A stretch of DNA of 64,000 nt, taken from the NCBI GenBank assembly GCA_900100325.1, contig LT629697.1, positions 682,001-746,000 of the forward strand, given 5' to 3'. This stretch comes from Frankineae bacterium MT45. Its GTDB lineage: Bacteria > Actinomycetota > Actinomycetes > Mycobacteriales > Jatrophihabitantaceae. The position numbers were made by a program, and so were the translations under genes. Below the pieces are notes generated by a model. That model saw only the letters and a list, made by a program, of their open reading frames with translations, searched no databases and was not told the origin of the DNA. Positions 54,423-63,399 of the stretch are shown one piece after another; position 1 is the stretch's first letter, and each line of letters starts with the position of its first letter.

Positions 54423-54464
54423 ATCACGCCTGGCCGTCCGTCGACGGTCAGGCGTGATTTATTT
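54423..54464 (+). terminator. Intrinsic terminator after DUF6458 gene
   Basis: ATCACGCCTG / CAGGCGTGAT stem continued by a CCGTC/GACGG inner stem (about 16 bp in all, one G-T pair), followed by TTTATTT. The clearest rho-independent terminator in the window. Confidence 0.9.
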
Positions 54465-54475
54465 GGTGCCGCCGT

Positions 54476-54534
54476 CAGTCGCGGATGAGCACCGACGCAG
54501 TCGCGGATGAGCGTCGACGTCAGTCGCGGATGAG
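54476..54534. repeat. Three direct repeats of the HxlR gene 3' end
   Basis: CAGTCGCGGATGAG occurs at 54476-54489, 54498-54511 and 54521-54534 (periods 22 and 23 bp). The last copy is the final codons of the minus-strand HxlR gene; the others repeat them downstream of its stop. Confidence 0.9.
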
Positions 54535-54993
54535 TCGTAGTGAACGATCCTCCAGCGGGTGCGCGCAATCCTGGCAGGTGACGACGGCATGAAGCTCGGC
54601 ACCACAGGAGTGCCGGTAGCGCACCGGCGGAACCCCTTCGATGAGGAACGTGTCGCCCCATTCCTTGAGGGTCAGCAGCACCGGGGAGAGGGCACGGCCA
54701 GCCTCGGTGAGCTGGTACTCGAAGCGGGCTGGACGCTCGTTGTACTGCTCGCGCACCAGCACGCCGGCGTCGACGAGCTTGCGGAGCCGGCTGGTCAGGA
54801 TGTCGCGCGGGGCCCCGGTGTTACGGGCAATGTCGTTGAAGCGGTGGACACCGTAGAAGAGCTCCCGGATGGCCAGCAGCGACCAGCGGTCACCGATGAC
54901 GGCCAGCGCGTCGGCGATGGTGCACTCGCGGGCGTAGGCATCGGAGGCGGCGGGTACGGGCGGAAGTTCGTGCAGCTCACTCGTCGCGGACAT
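54520..54993 (-). CDS. HxlR-family transcriptional regulator
   Basis: 157 residues from ATG 54993. A single winged-helix domain: CTIADALAVIGDRWSLLAIRELFYGVHRFNDIARNTGAPRDILTSRLRKLVDAGV, and ARFEYQLTEAGRALSPVLLTLKEWGD. A C-terminal Cys cluster (CGAELHAVVTCQDC) may bind zinc or sense redox state. It is divergent from the thiolase gene and probably controls the acyl-CoA genes to its right. Upstream in-frame starts lack better Shine-Dalgarno support. Confidence 0.9.
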   Translation of the reverse strand: MSATSELHELPPVPAASDAYARECTIADALAVIGDRWSLLAIRELFYGVHRFNDIARNTGAPRDILTSRLRKLVDAGVLVREQYNERPARFEYQLTEAGRALSPVLLTLKEWGDTFLIEGVPPVRYRHSCGAELHAVVTCQDCAHPLEDRSLRLIRD

Positions 54994-55149
54994 GCCACAA
55001 TTCTCGCCCCTGGTGGGTAGTGAAATCAAACTCGCTCTGCTAGCGTTCGGCTCAGTAGGTTGGATTCTCAAACCCGCTCGCGTCATAGGGGTACGTGACC
55101 GGGTCGCCTGCCGAACTTCATCAGTCGTTATTTTCGAAGGAAGTCAGCC

Positions 55150-56345
55150 ATGACAGACGCGGTAATCATCGACGCGGTGCGCAGCCCGATCGGCAAGGGG
55201 AAGCCGAATGGTGGGCTGGCCGGGGTGCACTCAGTTGACCTTCACGCCCACTCGATCCGACAGCTCGTCGCCCGCACCGGTATTGACCCGAGCCTCATCG
55301 ATGACGTCATCGGCGGCGCGGTCGGGCAGGTCGGCGAGCAGAGCAACAACACCACGCGGTGGGCCGCGCTGGCCGCCGGGCTCCCGGAGAGCGTCCCCGC
55401 CACCACGGTGGACCGGCAGTGCGGCAGCAGCCAGCAGGCCATTCACTTCGCCGCGCAGGGCGTCATCGCCGGCGCCTACGACCTGGTTGTCGCCTCCGGG
55501 ATGAGTCGATGGGACGCGTACCGATGGGGGCGAACCTGATCGGTCAGAACCCGTTCGGCAGCGGTGTGCAGCAGCGCTACCCGGACGGCCTGATCCCACA
55601 GGGCATCAGTGCCGAGTTGATCGCCGCGAAGTGGGGCTTCTCCCGTGACCAGTTGGACGCCTTCGCCGCCGAGAGTCACCGCCGCGCCGCCGCGGCCTGG
55701 AGTGACGGACGCTTCGACGGCGAGGTGGCGTCTCTGAAGGTGGAGACCGCGACGGGCGAGGTGATCGACTTCAACCGCGACGAGAACGTCCGCCCGACGA
55801 CCACTGTCGAGGTGCTGGCCGGTCTGAAGCCCGCCTTCTACAGCGATGCGATGGCCGAGCGCTTCCCGCAGATCAACTGGAGCATCACGGCCGGAAACTC
55901 CAGCCCGATCACGGACGGGTCGGCGGCCGTGCTGATCGCCAGCAGTGAGACGGCGGCGCGTCTCGGGCTGCGGCCGCGGGCTCGGCTGCACTCCTTCGCC
56001 GTCGTCGGCGACGACCCGGTGATGATGCTGACCGGCGTGATCCCGGCGACCCAGAAGGTCCTGGCCCGAGCCGGACTCTCCATCGACGACATCGACGCGT
56101 TTGAGGTGAACGAGGCCTTCTCCAGCGTGGTGCTGGCCTGGCAGGCCGAGACCGGCGCCGACCTGGCGAAGGTGAACGTCAACGGTGGCGCGACCGCGAT
56201 CGGTCACCCGCTCGGAGCCAGCGGCGCTCGTCTGGCCACCACGCTCCTGTCGGTGCTGGAGCAGACCGGCGGCCGCTTCGGACTGCAGACGATGTGCGAG
56301 GCCGGTGGTTTGGCCAACGCCACCATCATCGAGCGTCTCGACTGA
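55150..56345 (+). pseudogene. Acetyl-CoA acetyltransferase (thiolase) with a one-base frameshift
   Basis: Reads as a full 398-residue thiolase if one base is restored. The first frame (55150-55539) runs to DLVVASGM and then goes out of register, ending at a TGA; the second frame resumes at ESMGRVPMGANLIGQNPFG. At 55501-55505 the DNA is ATGAG where ATGGAG is expected, so one G is missing. Catalytic residues straddle the break: Cys in VDRQCGSSQQA (first part), His in GHPLGASGAR and Cys in TMCEAGGLANATI (second part). It is either a genuine broken gene or a sequencing error; programmed frameshifting is unlikely. It would catalyse beta-ketoacyl-CoA thiolysis. Confidence 0.85.
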
Positions 56346-56399
56346 GGCTGCTTGTCGCTTTCGCGCTAGCAAGACTTCGGGCATCGGATGATTCGATGC

Positions 56400-56412
56400 T
56401 CGTACTGTACGA
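56400..56412. promoter_or_regulatory. Palindrome upstream of thioesterase
   Basis: TCGTACTGTACGA, a perfect 13-bp palindrome around a central T, 26 bp before the thioesterase ATG. Operator-like, overlapping the expected promoter or leader. Confidence 0.6.
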
Positions 56413-56438
56413 ACACCCAATGAAACAAGGAGAGTCCG

Positions 56439-56882
56439 ATGACGCACGCACCCTCGATCGACCGCTCAGCGACGCCGGAGGAGGCGGCTGAGCAGGCCAG
56501 CGTCGGCGCCTTCCTGGCGGCGCTCGGCCTGCACTTCGATCTGATCACGGCGACCGAGGTGCGTGCTCATCTGGAGATCACCGACGAGCACCACACACCG
56601 TGGGGCATCACTCACGGTGGCGTCTACGCGACGGTGATCGAGAGTGTCACCAGCATCGGGGCGTCGTTTGCCGTGCAAAACAAGGGAATGTTCGCCGTCG
56701 GGGTGCACAACCAGACCGACTTCCTGCGCCCGCACATCGCCGGGCGGCTGGACGTGGTGAGCACCGCGATCCAGCAAGGACGGACCCTGCAACTCTGGTC
56801 GGCTGAGCTCATCAACGCGTCTGGGAAGGCAGTGGCGAGGGGCCAGGTGCGTCTCTTCAATCAGGCGCTGCCGGCAGAGTGA
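56439..56882 (+). CDS. PaaI-type hot-dog thioesterase
   Basis: 147 residues. ATG preceded by AAGGAGA (8 nt). The hot-dog motif HHTPWGITHGGVYATVIESVTSIG carries the catalytic-site residues of the PaaI/YbgC group, and the strand RPHIAGRLDVVSTAIQQGRTLQLWSAEL follows. It should hydrolyse an acyl- or aryl-CoA in the cytosol, and fits the acyl-CoA context between thiolase and acyl-CoA ligase. Confidence 0.88.
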   Translation: MTHAPSIDRSATPEEAAEQASVGAFLAALGLHFDLITATEVRAHLEITDEHHTPWGITHGGVYATVIESVTSIGASFAVQNKGMFAVGVHNQTDFLRPHIAGRLDVVSTAIQQGRTLQLWSAELINASGKAVARGQVRLFNQALPAE

Positions 56883-57047
56883 GGTACAACCCTTGCAAAT
56901 AAGGGAATTCGGTGCCTTGCCGGGTTTGGTGGGTGGCCAGCTCCGGCCGGTTGAGGTCAACCTCTCAACTAATGCCAGCTCCTAGACCGGAGCGCCACCT
57001 CCGCCTACAGTGGGAAGCTCCACCATCGAGGTGCGGGGGCATCAGAG

Positions 57048-57608
57048 ATGACATACACATACGGCGGCGCGCAACCGCGTCGAATTGGCTGGCAGCTGGG
57101 CCACTTCGCACCACAGATCCTGATCGCGACGATCATCGCCGCCGTCGCCCTGGGCGTGCACCCGATGGCCGACGGCACCTCTCCGCTGGCGATAACACTC
57201 CCAGTTTTGCTGATGTTCGTGGTGCTGGCCACCTGGCCGCTCATGCGCCAGCACGATCGTCGCCTCTGCGAGCGCTGCATGTCCTCGATGCCGCTCAATC
57301 CGAGCGAGAGCGCCGCCCGCTCCCAGAACCGCTTCCGGGTGGCTCACGCCGGTGGCAACAAGAAGCTCGTCGTCGGCTACCTGCTGGCTCAGATTGCGGC
57401 GAACCTGCTGGTCAGCGCTGATCCGACGCCGGCCACCCGCATCCTCTGGGCCGCGATGGTGCTCAGTCTGATCTACGTCGTCGCCTCGTACTCGACCCAC
57501 CGCCGGCTGCAGCCCTGGTGCCCGCAGTGCCAGGGCGGGGACGGCCGGGATGAAGACGATCCAGTGACGCCCGACCCCGAGCCGAGCGACCATCGTCAGC
57601 TGATCTGA
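57048..57608 (+). CDS. Hypothetical membrane protein with two CxxC motifs
   Basis: 186 residues, unrecognised. Four membrane helices (ILIATIIAAVALGVHPM, ITLPVLLMFVVLATWPLM, VGYLLAQIAANLLVS, ILWAAMVLSLIYVVASYS). CERCM in the loop after helix 2 and CPQCQ after helix 4 could form a split zinc site on the cytoplasmic face. The C-terminus is acidic. Its start is a plain ATG with weak Shine-Dalgarno. Convergent with the desaturase-like gene. Confidence 0.7.
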   Translation: MTYTYGGAQPRRIGWQLGHFAPQILIATIIAAVALGVHPMADGTSPLAITLPVLLMFVVLATWPLMRQHDRRLCERCMSSMPLNPSESAARSQNRFRVAHAGGNKKLVVGYLLAQIAANLLVSADPTPATRILWAAMVLSLIYVVASYSTHRRLQPWCPQCQGGDGRDEDDPVTPDPEPSDHRQLI

Positions 57609-57639
57609 CGCCCGCTCAAGCCAGGCCGAAGTCGAAGGT

Positions 57640-57675
57640 CCTGCACTATGTGGGCCATCGCGCGCATTGTGCAGG
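57640..57675. terminator. Bidirectional hairpin
   Basis: CCTGCAC and GTGCAGG pair, extended by ATG/CAT across a T-T mismatch, in the gap between the convergent membrane-protein and desaturase-like genes. Confidence 0.6.
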
Positions 57676-57682
57676 AGGTTCT

Positions 57683-57727
57683 GGAGCTAGCGGGAGGTTT
57701 CGGGAGCTAGCAGGTTCCGGAGCTAGC
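57683..57727. repeat. Three GGAGCTAGC repeats after the desaturase-like gene
   Basis: GGAGCTAGC at 57683, 57703 and 57719 within a ~19-bp imperfect unit. On the minus strand each unit carries CTAGCTCC just after the gene's TAG; two give in-frame TAG codons. Confidence 0.8.
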
Positions 57728-57731
57728 GGGT

Positions 57732-58694
57732 CTACTCCGCCCGGGCGGCGGCGCGGGCCTGCATCCGGTCGCGCTGCTCGACGAACTTGGTGGCCTGGCC
57801 GTCGAGCGCGGCCATGAACGCGGAAAGCTCCTCGCGGGCCTGCTCACCCTCGGGGCCGAAGTCGTCCCGCTCGAAGACACGCCAGTACTTGAGAATCGGG
57901 GCGACCACCGCGTCATGGTGCAGCCGCAGGTCGTAGATGCCGGCCTTGGCGATCGTCACCGAGTTGCGCAGGTAGTCGGTCATGCCGGCGCCGGGCATCT
58001 GGAAGCCGACCACCTCGTCGCGGATCGCCGCCATCGTCGCGTCCGGTTCGATCTCAAACGCGGCGTCGATGATGTTGCGGTAGAAGATCATGTGCAGGTT
58101 CTCGTCCATCGCGATGCGGCTGAGCAGCTGCTCGGCCAGCGGGCAGCCGGTCGCCTTGCCGGTGTTGCGGTGCGAGACGCGGGTCGCCAGCTCCTGGAAC
58201 GACACGTAAGCGGTCGCCTGCAGCATCGTCTTGTCGCCGGAGTCGTAGCCGGCCGTCATGTGCTCCATGCGCAGGGCCTCGAGCTTCACCGGGTCGACGC
58301 CACGGGTGACCACCAGGTAGTCGCGCAGGGCGATGCCGTGGCGGGCCTCCTCGGCCGTCCACTGCCCGACCCACTGCCCCCAGGCGCCGTCGCGGCCGAA
58401 GCGGGTGGCGATCTCGCGGTGGTAGGACGGGAGGTTGTCCTCGGTGAGCAGGTTGACGATCATCGCCGTCTTCGCCACCGGGTCCAGCGGTGAATCCTCC
58501 GGCTGCCAGTCCTCGCCGCCCAGGAACGCGAAGTCGCGGCCCCGGCTCCACGGGATGTAGTCGTGCGGCATCCACGGTTTCGCCACGCTGAGGTGCCGCT
58601 CGACATTCGCCTCGACGACCTGCTCCAGCTCATGCAGGAGTCGGGTCTGACGGGCAGCCGGGTCGCTACCCAAGCCGGTGGCGGTGACGGTCAT
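57732..58694 (-). CDS. Acyl-ACP desaturase-like di-iron protein
   Basis: 320 residues, ferritin-like helical bundle. Di-iron ligands are recognisable: Glu in LLTEDNLPSYH, ExxH in TAEEARHGIAL, Glu in SFQELATRVSHRN and DENLHMIFYR. This is the soluble DesA/stearoyl-ACP desaturase family, which inserts a cis double bond using O2 and ferredoxin. ATG with GGAG 7 nt upstream. Divergent from the acyl-CoA ligase with several dyads between. Confidence 0.9.
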   Translation of the reverse strand: MTVTATGLGSDPAARQTRLLHELEQVVEANVERHLSVAKPWMPHDYIPWSRGRDFAFLGGEDWQPEDSPLDPVAKTAMIVNLLTEDNLPSYHREIATRFGRDGAWGQWVGQWTAEEARHGIALRDYLVVTRGVDPVKLEALRMEHMTAGYDSGDKTMLQATAYVSFQELATRVSHRNTGKATGCPLAEQLLSRIAMDENLHMIFYRNIIDAAFEIEPDATMAAIRDEVVGFQMPGAGMTDYLRNSVTIAKAGIYDLRLHHDAVVAPILKYWRVFERDDFGPEGEQAREELSAFMAALDGQATKFVEQRDRMQARAAARAE

Positions 58695-58750
58695 ATGAGA
58701 TCTCCAAGCCGAAGTGGTCGAGCCATCTCTCCCAACCTACGCTTCCGTAA

Positions 58751-58863
58751 GTAGTACGCGCAGTACGCGTTACCTAACGAATTGCTGGTGATGACCCCTT
58801 GATAAGAGGTACCGTGCTACCTCGTCTTCCGCCTCGGAGAAATACGCGGTACCGTCCGTACGG
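58751..58863. promoter_or_regulatory. Operator-rich divergent promoter (desaturase / acyl-CoA ligase)
   Basis: Direct repeat AGTACGCGCAGTACGCG near 58753-58769; dyad GAGGTA-N6-TACCTC at 58806-58823; palindromes CGGTACCG (58847-58854) and CCGTACGG (58856-58863). The cluster suggests a fatty-acid-responsive repressor acting on both genes. Confidence 0.6.
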
Positions 58864-58907
58864 AACAATTCAGGATGGTGGCCGAGCGGCCGCGCGAAAG
58901 GACCTCG

Positions 58908-60533
58908 ATGCCAAGCGTTCTGGCGAAAATGACCGACTCCGCACACAACGCCGGCGTTCTGGTTAGACGGGGAATCGTGCCGCTGCGCCTCGACCACGGC
59001 ATCCAGTCACTGATCGCCATGCGCCGGTTGGGACCGGTCGCCGGAGCCGCCGCCGCCAGCGCCATGCGTCATGGAGATCACCATGCGCTGGCCGACGAGC
59101 GGGGCGTACTCACCTACGGAGACCTCGATCGCCGCTCCAACGCGCTGGCCCGGGCCTGGATCGCCGCCGGCGTCAACGAGAAGTCGGTCGTCGCGGTGCT
59201 CTGCCGTGACCACCGTGGGCTGATCGACTCGATCATCGCGTCGGCCAAGGTCGGCGCCAAGCTGCTGCTGATGAACACCGGTTTCAGCAAGCCGCAGCTG
59301 GCCGACGTCGCCGCTCGCGAGGGCGTCAACGTCATCGTCTACGACGAGGAGTTCACAGATCTGCTCTCGGCGCTGCCGTCGAACGTCACCCGCTACCTGG
59401 GCTGGCAGGACGCTCCCGGGACGCAGGGCAACGGGCTGCGGGACATCGAGTCGCTCATCCAGCGGACGGACGACGCCCCGGTCGCCGCGCCGCCGAAGGA
59501 CTCGGGCGGGCTGGTGCTGCTGACCAGCGGCACGACGGGCACCCCGAAGGGCGCGCCCCGGCAGGTCACCTCGCCGCTGGCCGCGGCCTACTTCCTGGAG
59601 CGCATCCCGCTCGGGAAGGGCGAGCCGATCTTCATCGCCGCGCCGCTCTTCCACGCCACCGGATTCTCCCAATTCATCATGGCCTTCTCGCTCGGCGCGA
59701 AGCTGGTCGTGCGGCGTCGCTTCGACCCCGAAGCCACCATGGCCGCGATGGCCGAGCACCGCTGTACCGCGCTGGTGGCCGTCCCGACCATGCTGCAGCG
59801 GATGGCCGACCTCCCCGACGAGACGATCCGGCGCTACGACCTCTCGCCGCTGCGCATCATCTTCCTGGCCGGCTCCGCTCTCTCGCCCGAGCTCGGCCAG
59901 CGCGTCACCTCGCTCTGGGGCGACGTCATCCACAACCTCTACGGTTCGACCGAGGTCGCCGTCATCACGGTGGCCACCCCGCAGGACTGGCGGGAGGCGC
60001 CCGGCACCGTCGGGTACCCACCGCACGGCTGCACGGTTCGTCTTTACGACGAGAACAACAATGAAATCAAGGAGGTTGGTGTCGTCGGGCGCATCTTCGC
60101 CGGCAGTAGCCTCGCCTTCGGCGGCTACACCGACGGGGGGAACAAGCAGATCATTGACGGCCTGCTGTCGAGCGGCGACGTCGGGCACTTCGACGCGAAG
60201 GGGCGTCTCTTCGTCGACGGGCGCGACGACGACATGATCGTCTCCGGCGGTGAGAACGTCTTCCCGCTCGAGGTGGAGAACCTCCTCATCAGCCACCCGG
60301 ACGTCCTCGATGTCTCCGTCCTCGGTGTCGAGGACGACGCCTTCGGGCAGCGACTGGCGGCGTTCCTGGTGCTGAAGGAGGATGCCAAGCTCGATGACGA
60401 GGGCGTCCGGGCCTTCGTCAAGGAGAACCTGGCCCGCTACAAGGTTCCCCGTGATGTCCGATTCCTGGAGAAGCTGCCGCGCAACGCCACCGGCAAGGTG
60501 CTGAAGAACGACCTGCGCGCACTCGACGTCTGA
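58908..60533 (+). CDS. Long-chain fatty-acid acyl-CoA ligase (AMP-binding)
   Basis: 541 residues. ATG 58908 is chosen: AAAGGA at 58897-58902 is 5 nt upstream; ATG 58875 would add 11 residues without such a site. Motifs: LLTSGTTGTPKGAPR (P-loop), LFHATGFSQFI, NLYGSTEVAVIT, SSGDVGHFD, RDDDMIVSGGENVFPLEVE and the catalytic Lys in PRNATGKVLKNDL. It activates a carboxylic acid to acyl-AMP, then acyl-CoA; chain length is not deducible. Feeds the acyl-CoA module around it. Confidence 0.93.
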   Translation: MPSVLAKMTDSAHNAGVLVRRGIVPLRLDHGIQSLIAMRRLGPVAGAAAASAMRHGDHHALADERGVLTYGDLDRRSNALARAWIAAGVNEKSVVAVLCRDHRGLIDSIIASAKVGAKLLLMNTGFSKPQLADVAAREGVNVIVYDEEFTDLLSALPSNVTRYLGWQDAPGTQGNGLRDIESLIQRTDDAPVAAPPKDSGGLVLLTSGTTGTPKGAPRQVTSPLAAAYFLERIPLGKGEPIFIAAPLFHATGFSQFIMAFSLGAKLVVRRRFDPEATMAAMAEHRCTALVAVPTMLQRMADLPDETIRRYDLSPLRIIFLAGSALSPELGQRVTSLWGDVIHNLYGSTEVAVITVATPQDWREAPGTVGYPPHGCTVRLYDENNNEIKEVGVVGRIFAGSSLAFGGYTDGGNKQIIDGLLSSGDVGHFDAKGRLFVDGRDDDMIVSGGENVFPLEVENLLISHPDVLDVSVLGVEDDAFGQRLAAFLVLKEDAKLDDEGVRAFVKENLARYKVPRDVRFLEKLPRNATGKVLKNDLRALDV

Positions 60534-60546
60534 TCAAGCGGCGCCC

Positions 60547-60580
60547 GGCTGCGCGAGGCCAGCTGCGCAAGGCCGGCTGC
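60547..60580. repeat. 14-bp imperfect tandem repeat
   Basis: GGCTGCGCGAGGCC and AGCTGCGCAAGGCC in tandem, then a partial third GGCTGC, in the 92-bp gap between the convergent acyl-CoA ligase and LuxR-type genes. Confidence 0.6.
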
Positions 60581-60625
60581 TACGGCGCCGGGCTGCGTGA
60601 TGGCTGTGCGGGCCCGGGCGTTGGC

Positions 60626-61420
60626 TTACCGGCGGGGGCGCAGGTGCCCGCTCTGGGCGGCGATGACACCGGCCTGGAATCGGCTGGCCGCCCCGACCTG
60701 CTCGAGGTAGTCGGCGATGTGACGACGGCAGGTGCGCACCGAGATCGACAGCCGCCGGGCGATCACCTCGTCCTTCTCGCCCTCGGCCATCAGTCGCAGG
60801 ATCTTCACCCGGGTCGGGTCCAGGCGTACCCGGCCGGCCGGTGAGGAGCACTCGGCCCACCCCGGCACCTCCTCGATCGGGGTGGCCGTCATCCAGAACT
60901 GCTCGAAGCAGGCCAGCGCCCACCCGACCGTCGCGGTCTCGCGCACGATGGCCAGCGAGACCTCCTCCGGTGTCTCGTCCGAGGAGAAGGGGATGAGAGC
61001 GGTGCGGCGATCGACGACCAGTCCCTGCCCGGGAACGACACGCGTCAGGCGGACCTGTGCACCATCCTGGGTCATCTCCCGCAGGTACTCCGAGGTGGCC
61101 TCGTCGCGTAGCTCCGCGTAGTGAAAGATCGCCCGATTCACCGCGCCGTTGTGCCGGGCCGTCTCGCCCGCGCGCCGCAGCGGCCGGGCCAACCGGCCCT
61201 TGCCCCGCCCGGCCGAGAGGGAAGTGAGTTCGGTCTGGCAGCTGGCCACGGCGCGCAGCAGCGCCCGCTCGACGCTGGCCCGGCCGTGGATCACCTCGAC
61301 GGCATTCTCGCCGGGGAGCGCGGTGAACTGGAGTGGATGAATCGAGGACGTCGGCTCCACCACCAGCGACGCGTAGAGCGCATCGTCGTCATCCCGATGA
61401 GCCGTCCGTACAGCGCTCAT
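60626..61420 (-). CDS. LuxR-type transcriptional regulator with TrmB-like sensory part
   Basis: 264 residues. The C-terminal ~65 residues form a LuxR helix-turn-helix (LDPTRVKILRLMAEGEKDEVIARRLSISVRTCRRHIADYLEQV). The middle part (VERALLRAVASCQTELTSLSAG, then DGAQVRLTRVVPG and DRRTALIPF) resembles the phospholipase-D-like effector region of TrmB regulators. No receiver domain, so it is not a two-component partner. No obvious target beyond itself. Confidence 0.85.
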   Translation of the reverse strand: MSAVRTAHRDDDDALYASLVVEPTSSIHPLQFTALPGENAVEVIHGRASVERALLRAVASCQTELTSLSAGRGKGRLARPLRRAGETARHNGAVNRAIFHYAELRDEATSEYLREMTQDGAQVRLTRVVPGQGLVVDRRTALIPFSSDETPEEVSLAIVRETATVGWALACFEQFWMTATPIEEVPGWAECSSPAGRVRLDPTRVKILRLMAEGEKDEVIARRLSISVRTCRRHIADYLEQVGAASRFQAGVIAAQSGHLRPRR

Positions 61421-61672
61421 TTCTGTTCCCCCGACGTCGTGTGACCCGCAAATTCGGTAGGGCGTCCGCCAATCGCGCGCAATCCCTGCTGCAGCGACCC
61501 GGTGTCCGTTACTGACACATTGTGCAACAGATCATCGGAGTTGTGTGGTTTCGTGATCAACCAATTATCCGACTTAGGTCGCAAAAGGGATTTACTTAGC
61601 AGGTCACCCCAACAATTTGTCCGATACATGACGCCTTGCGCCTAGGCGGTTCGTCTAATTTGTCACCATCTC
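61421..61672. promoter_or_regulatory. Upstream region of the LuxR-type gene
   Basis: 252 bp, relatively AT-rich. It should contain the minus-strand promoter of the regulator and the terminator of pgm; TCTCAAC-GGGC-GTTGAGA at the pgm stop (61672-61690) forms a 7-bp hairpin. No gene seen. Confidence 0.45.
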
Positions 61673-63316
61673 TCAACGGGCGTTGAGAGCGGTGGAGACG
61701 ATGCCCCGAGCCTCCTCTTGGATCTCGGCCAGATGCGTCGCCCCACGAAAGGACTCCGCGTAGAGCTTGTAGACGTCCTCGGTGCCGGATGGACGGGCTG
61801 CGAACCACCCCGACTCCGTCGTCACCTTCAGCCCGCCGATCCCGGCACCGTTACCGGGCGCAGCCGTGAGCTTGGCCGTGATCGTCTCGCCAGCCAGTTC
61901 GGTCGCGCTCACCTGCTCCGGCGAGAGCTTGCCGAGGAGCGCCTTCTGCTCCCGGGACGCCGGCGAGTCGACGCGGGCGTAGGCCGGTGCCCCGAACTTC
62001 GCGGTGAGGTCGTCGTAGTGCTGAGACGGCGAGCGGCCGGTGACGGCGGTGATCTCCGACGCCAGCAGGCAGAGGATCATGCCGTCTTTATCGGTGGTCC
62101 AGATCGAGCCGTCCCGCTTGAGGAACGACGCGCCGGCGCTCTCCTCACCGCCGAAGGCCACCGAACCGTCGAGGAGTCCGGGGACGAACCACTTGAAGCC
62201 GACCGGCACCTCGAGCAGCGTCCGTCCGAGCGACTTGGCGACCCGGTCGATCATCGACGAGCTGACCAGCGTCTTGCCGATGGCCGCACTGGCCGGCCAG
62301 TCCGGGCGATGGGCGAAGAGGTACTGGATGGCGACGGCCAGGTAGTGGTTCGGGTTCATCAACCCGGCGTCCGGGGTGACGATGCCGTGCCGGTCGGCGT
62401 CGGTGTCGTTGCCGGTGGCCACGTCGAAGTCGTGCTGGCGTCGGATGAGGGAGGCCATCGCCGACGGCGACGAGCAGTCCATCCGGATCTTGCCGTCCCA
62501 GTCCAGCGTCATGAAGCCGAAGGTCGGATCGACGCTCGGGTTCACCACCGTGAGGTCCAGGCCGAAGCGCGAACCGATCTCACCCCAGTAGGCGACGCTG
62601 GCCCCACCCAACGGGTCGGCGCCGATCCGCACGCCGGCCCGGCGGATGCTCTCCATGTCCACGACTTGCGGGAGCGCGCTGCAGTACGCATCGAGGAAGT
62701 CGTAACGCTGGGTGGTGTCGGCGGCGAGTGCCTTGGCCAGCGTGGTGCGCCGCACCTCCTGCAGGCCGCCGGCGATGATCTCGTTGGCCCGGTCCTGGAT
62801 CCAGCCGGTGATCTCGGTGCCGGCCGGCCCGCCATCCGGCGGGTTGTACTTGAAGCCGCCGTCACGCGGCGGGTTGTGTGAGGGGGTCACCACGACCCCG
62901 TCGGCCCGGTGCGCCGGAGCGCCGGCGTTGTGGTCGAGGATGGCCCGCGAGATCGACGGCGTCGGCGTGTAGCCGTCGCGGGAGTCGATGAGGACGGTGA
63001 CGTCGTTGGCCGCGAAGACCTCGAGCGCCGACGCGGTGGCCGGGGCGCTGAGGGCGTGGGTGTCGGCGCCGAGGAAGAGCGGACCGTCGATGCCCTGGGT
63101 CTGGCGGTACTCGCAGATAGCCTGGCTGGTGGCCAGGATGTGGTCCTCGTTGAATGTCGTATTCAGGGCCGATCCGCGATGCCCGGAGGTGCCGAAGGTG
63201 ACCCGCTGCTCGACGATCCCGGGGTCGGGATGTTCGGAGTAGTAAGCCGTCACCAGACGGGGAACGTCGACAAGGTCCGATGCTTGCGCCGGCTGACCGG
63301 CCCGCGGGCTGCTCAC
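61673..63316 (-). CDS. pgm: Phosphoglucomutase (alpha-D-glucose phosphate-specific)
   Basis: 547 residues, GTG start. Motifs: [17 protein letters not shown], the catalytic phosphoserine loop [18 protein letters not shown], the metal loop [13 protein letters not shown], the sugar-specificity loop [16 protein letters not shown] and the phosphate-binding [15 protein letters not shown]. Interconverts glucose-1- and glucose-6-phosphate, linking glycolysis to glycogen, trehalose and wall sugar synthesis. Monocistronic. Confidence 0.96.
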   Translation of the reverse strand: MSSPRAGQPAQASDLVDVPRLVTAYYSEHPDPGIVEQRVTFGTSGHRGSALNTTFNEDHILATSQAICEYRQTQGIDGPLFLGADTHALSAPATASALEVFAANDVTVLIDSRDGYTPTPSISRAILDHNAGAPAHRADGVVVTPSHNPPRDGGFKYNPPDGGPAGTEITGWIQDRANEIIAGGLQEVRRTTLAKALAADTTQRYDFLDAYCSALPQVVDMESIRRAGVRIGADPLGGASVAYWGEIGSRFGLDLTVVNPSVDPTFGFMTLDWDGKIRMDCSSPSAMASLIRRQHDFDVATGNDTDADRHGIVTPDAGLMNPNHYLAVAIQYLFAHRPDWPASAAIGKTLVSSSMIDRVAKSLGRTLLEVPVGFKWFVPGLLDGSVAFGGEESAGASFLKRDGSIWTTDKDGMILCLLASEITAVTGRSPSQHYDDLTAKFGAPAYARVDSPASREQKALLGKLSPEQVSATELAGETITAKLTAAPGNGAGIGGLKVTTESGWFAARPSGTEDVYKLYAESFRGATHLAEIQEEARGIVSTALNAR

Positions 63317-63399
63317 CAGTTGATACTTGCATTAGCCGCCCGGATGCGGAACATGCTGGGGCTTGTGAACCCGCCGGTACGGGTCGCCTGAGTGCGTTG

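Noticed and set aside
55490-55545. Programmed frameshift in the thiolase
   Set aside because: No slippery heptamer or downstream structure is evident, and thiolases are not known to need one; a simple one-base loss explains it.
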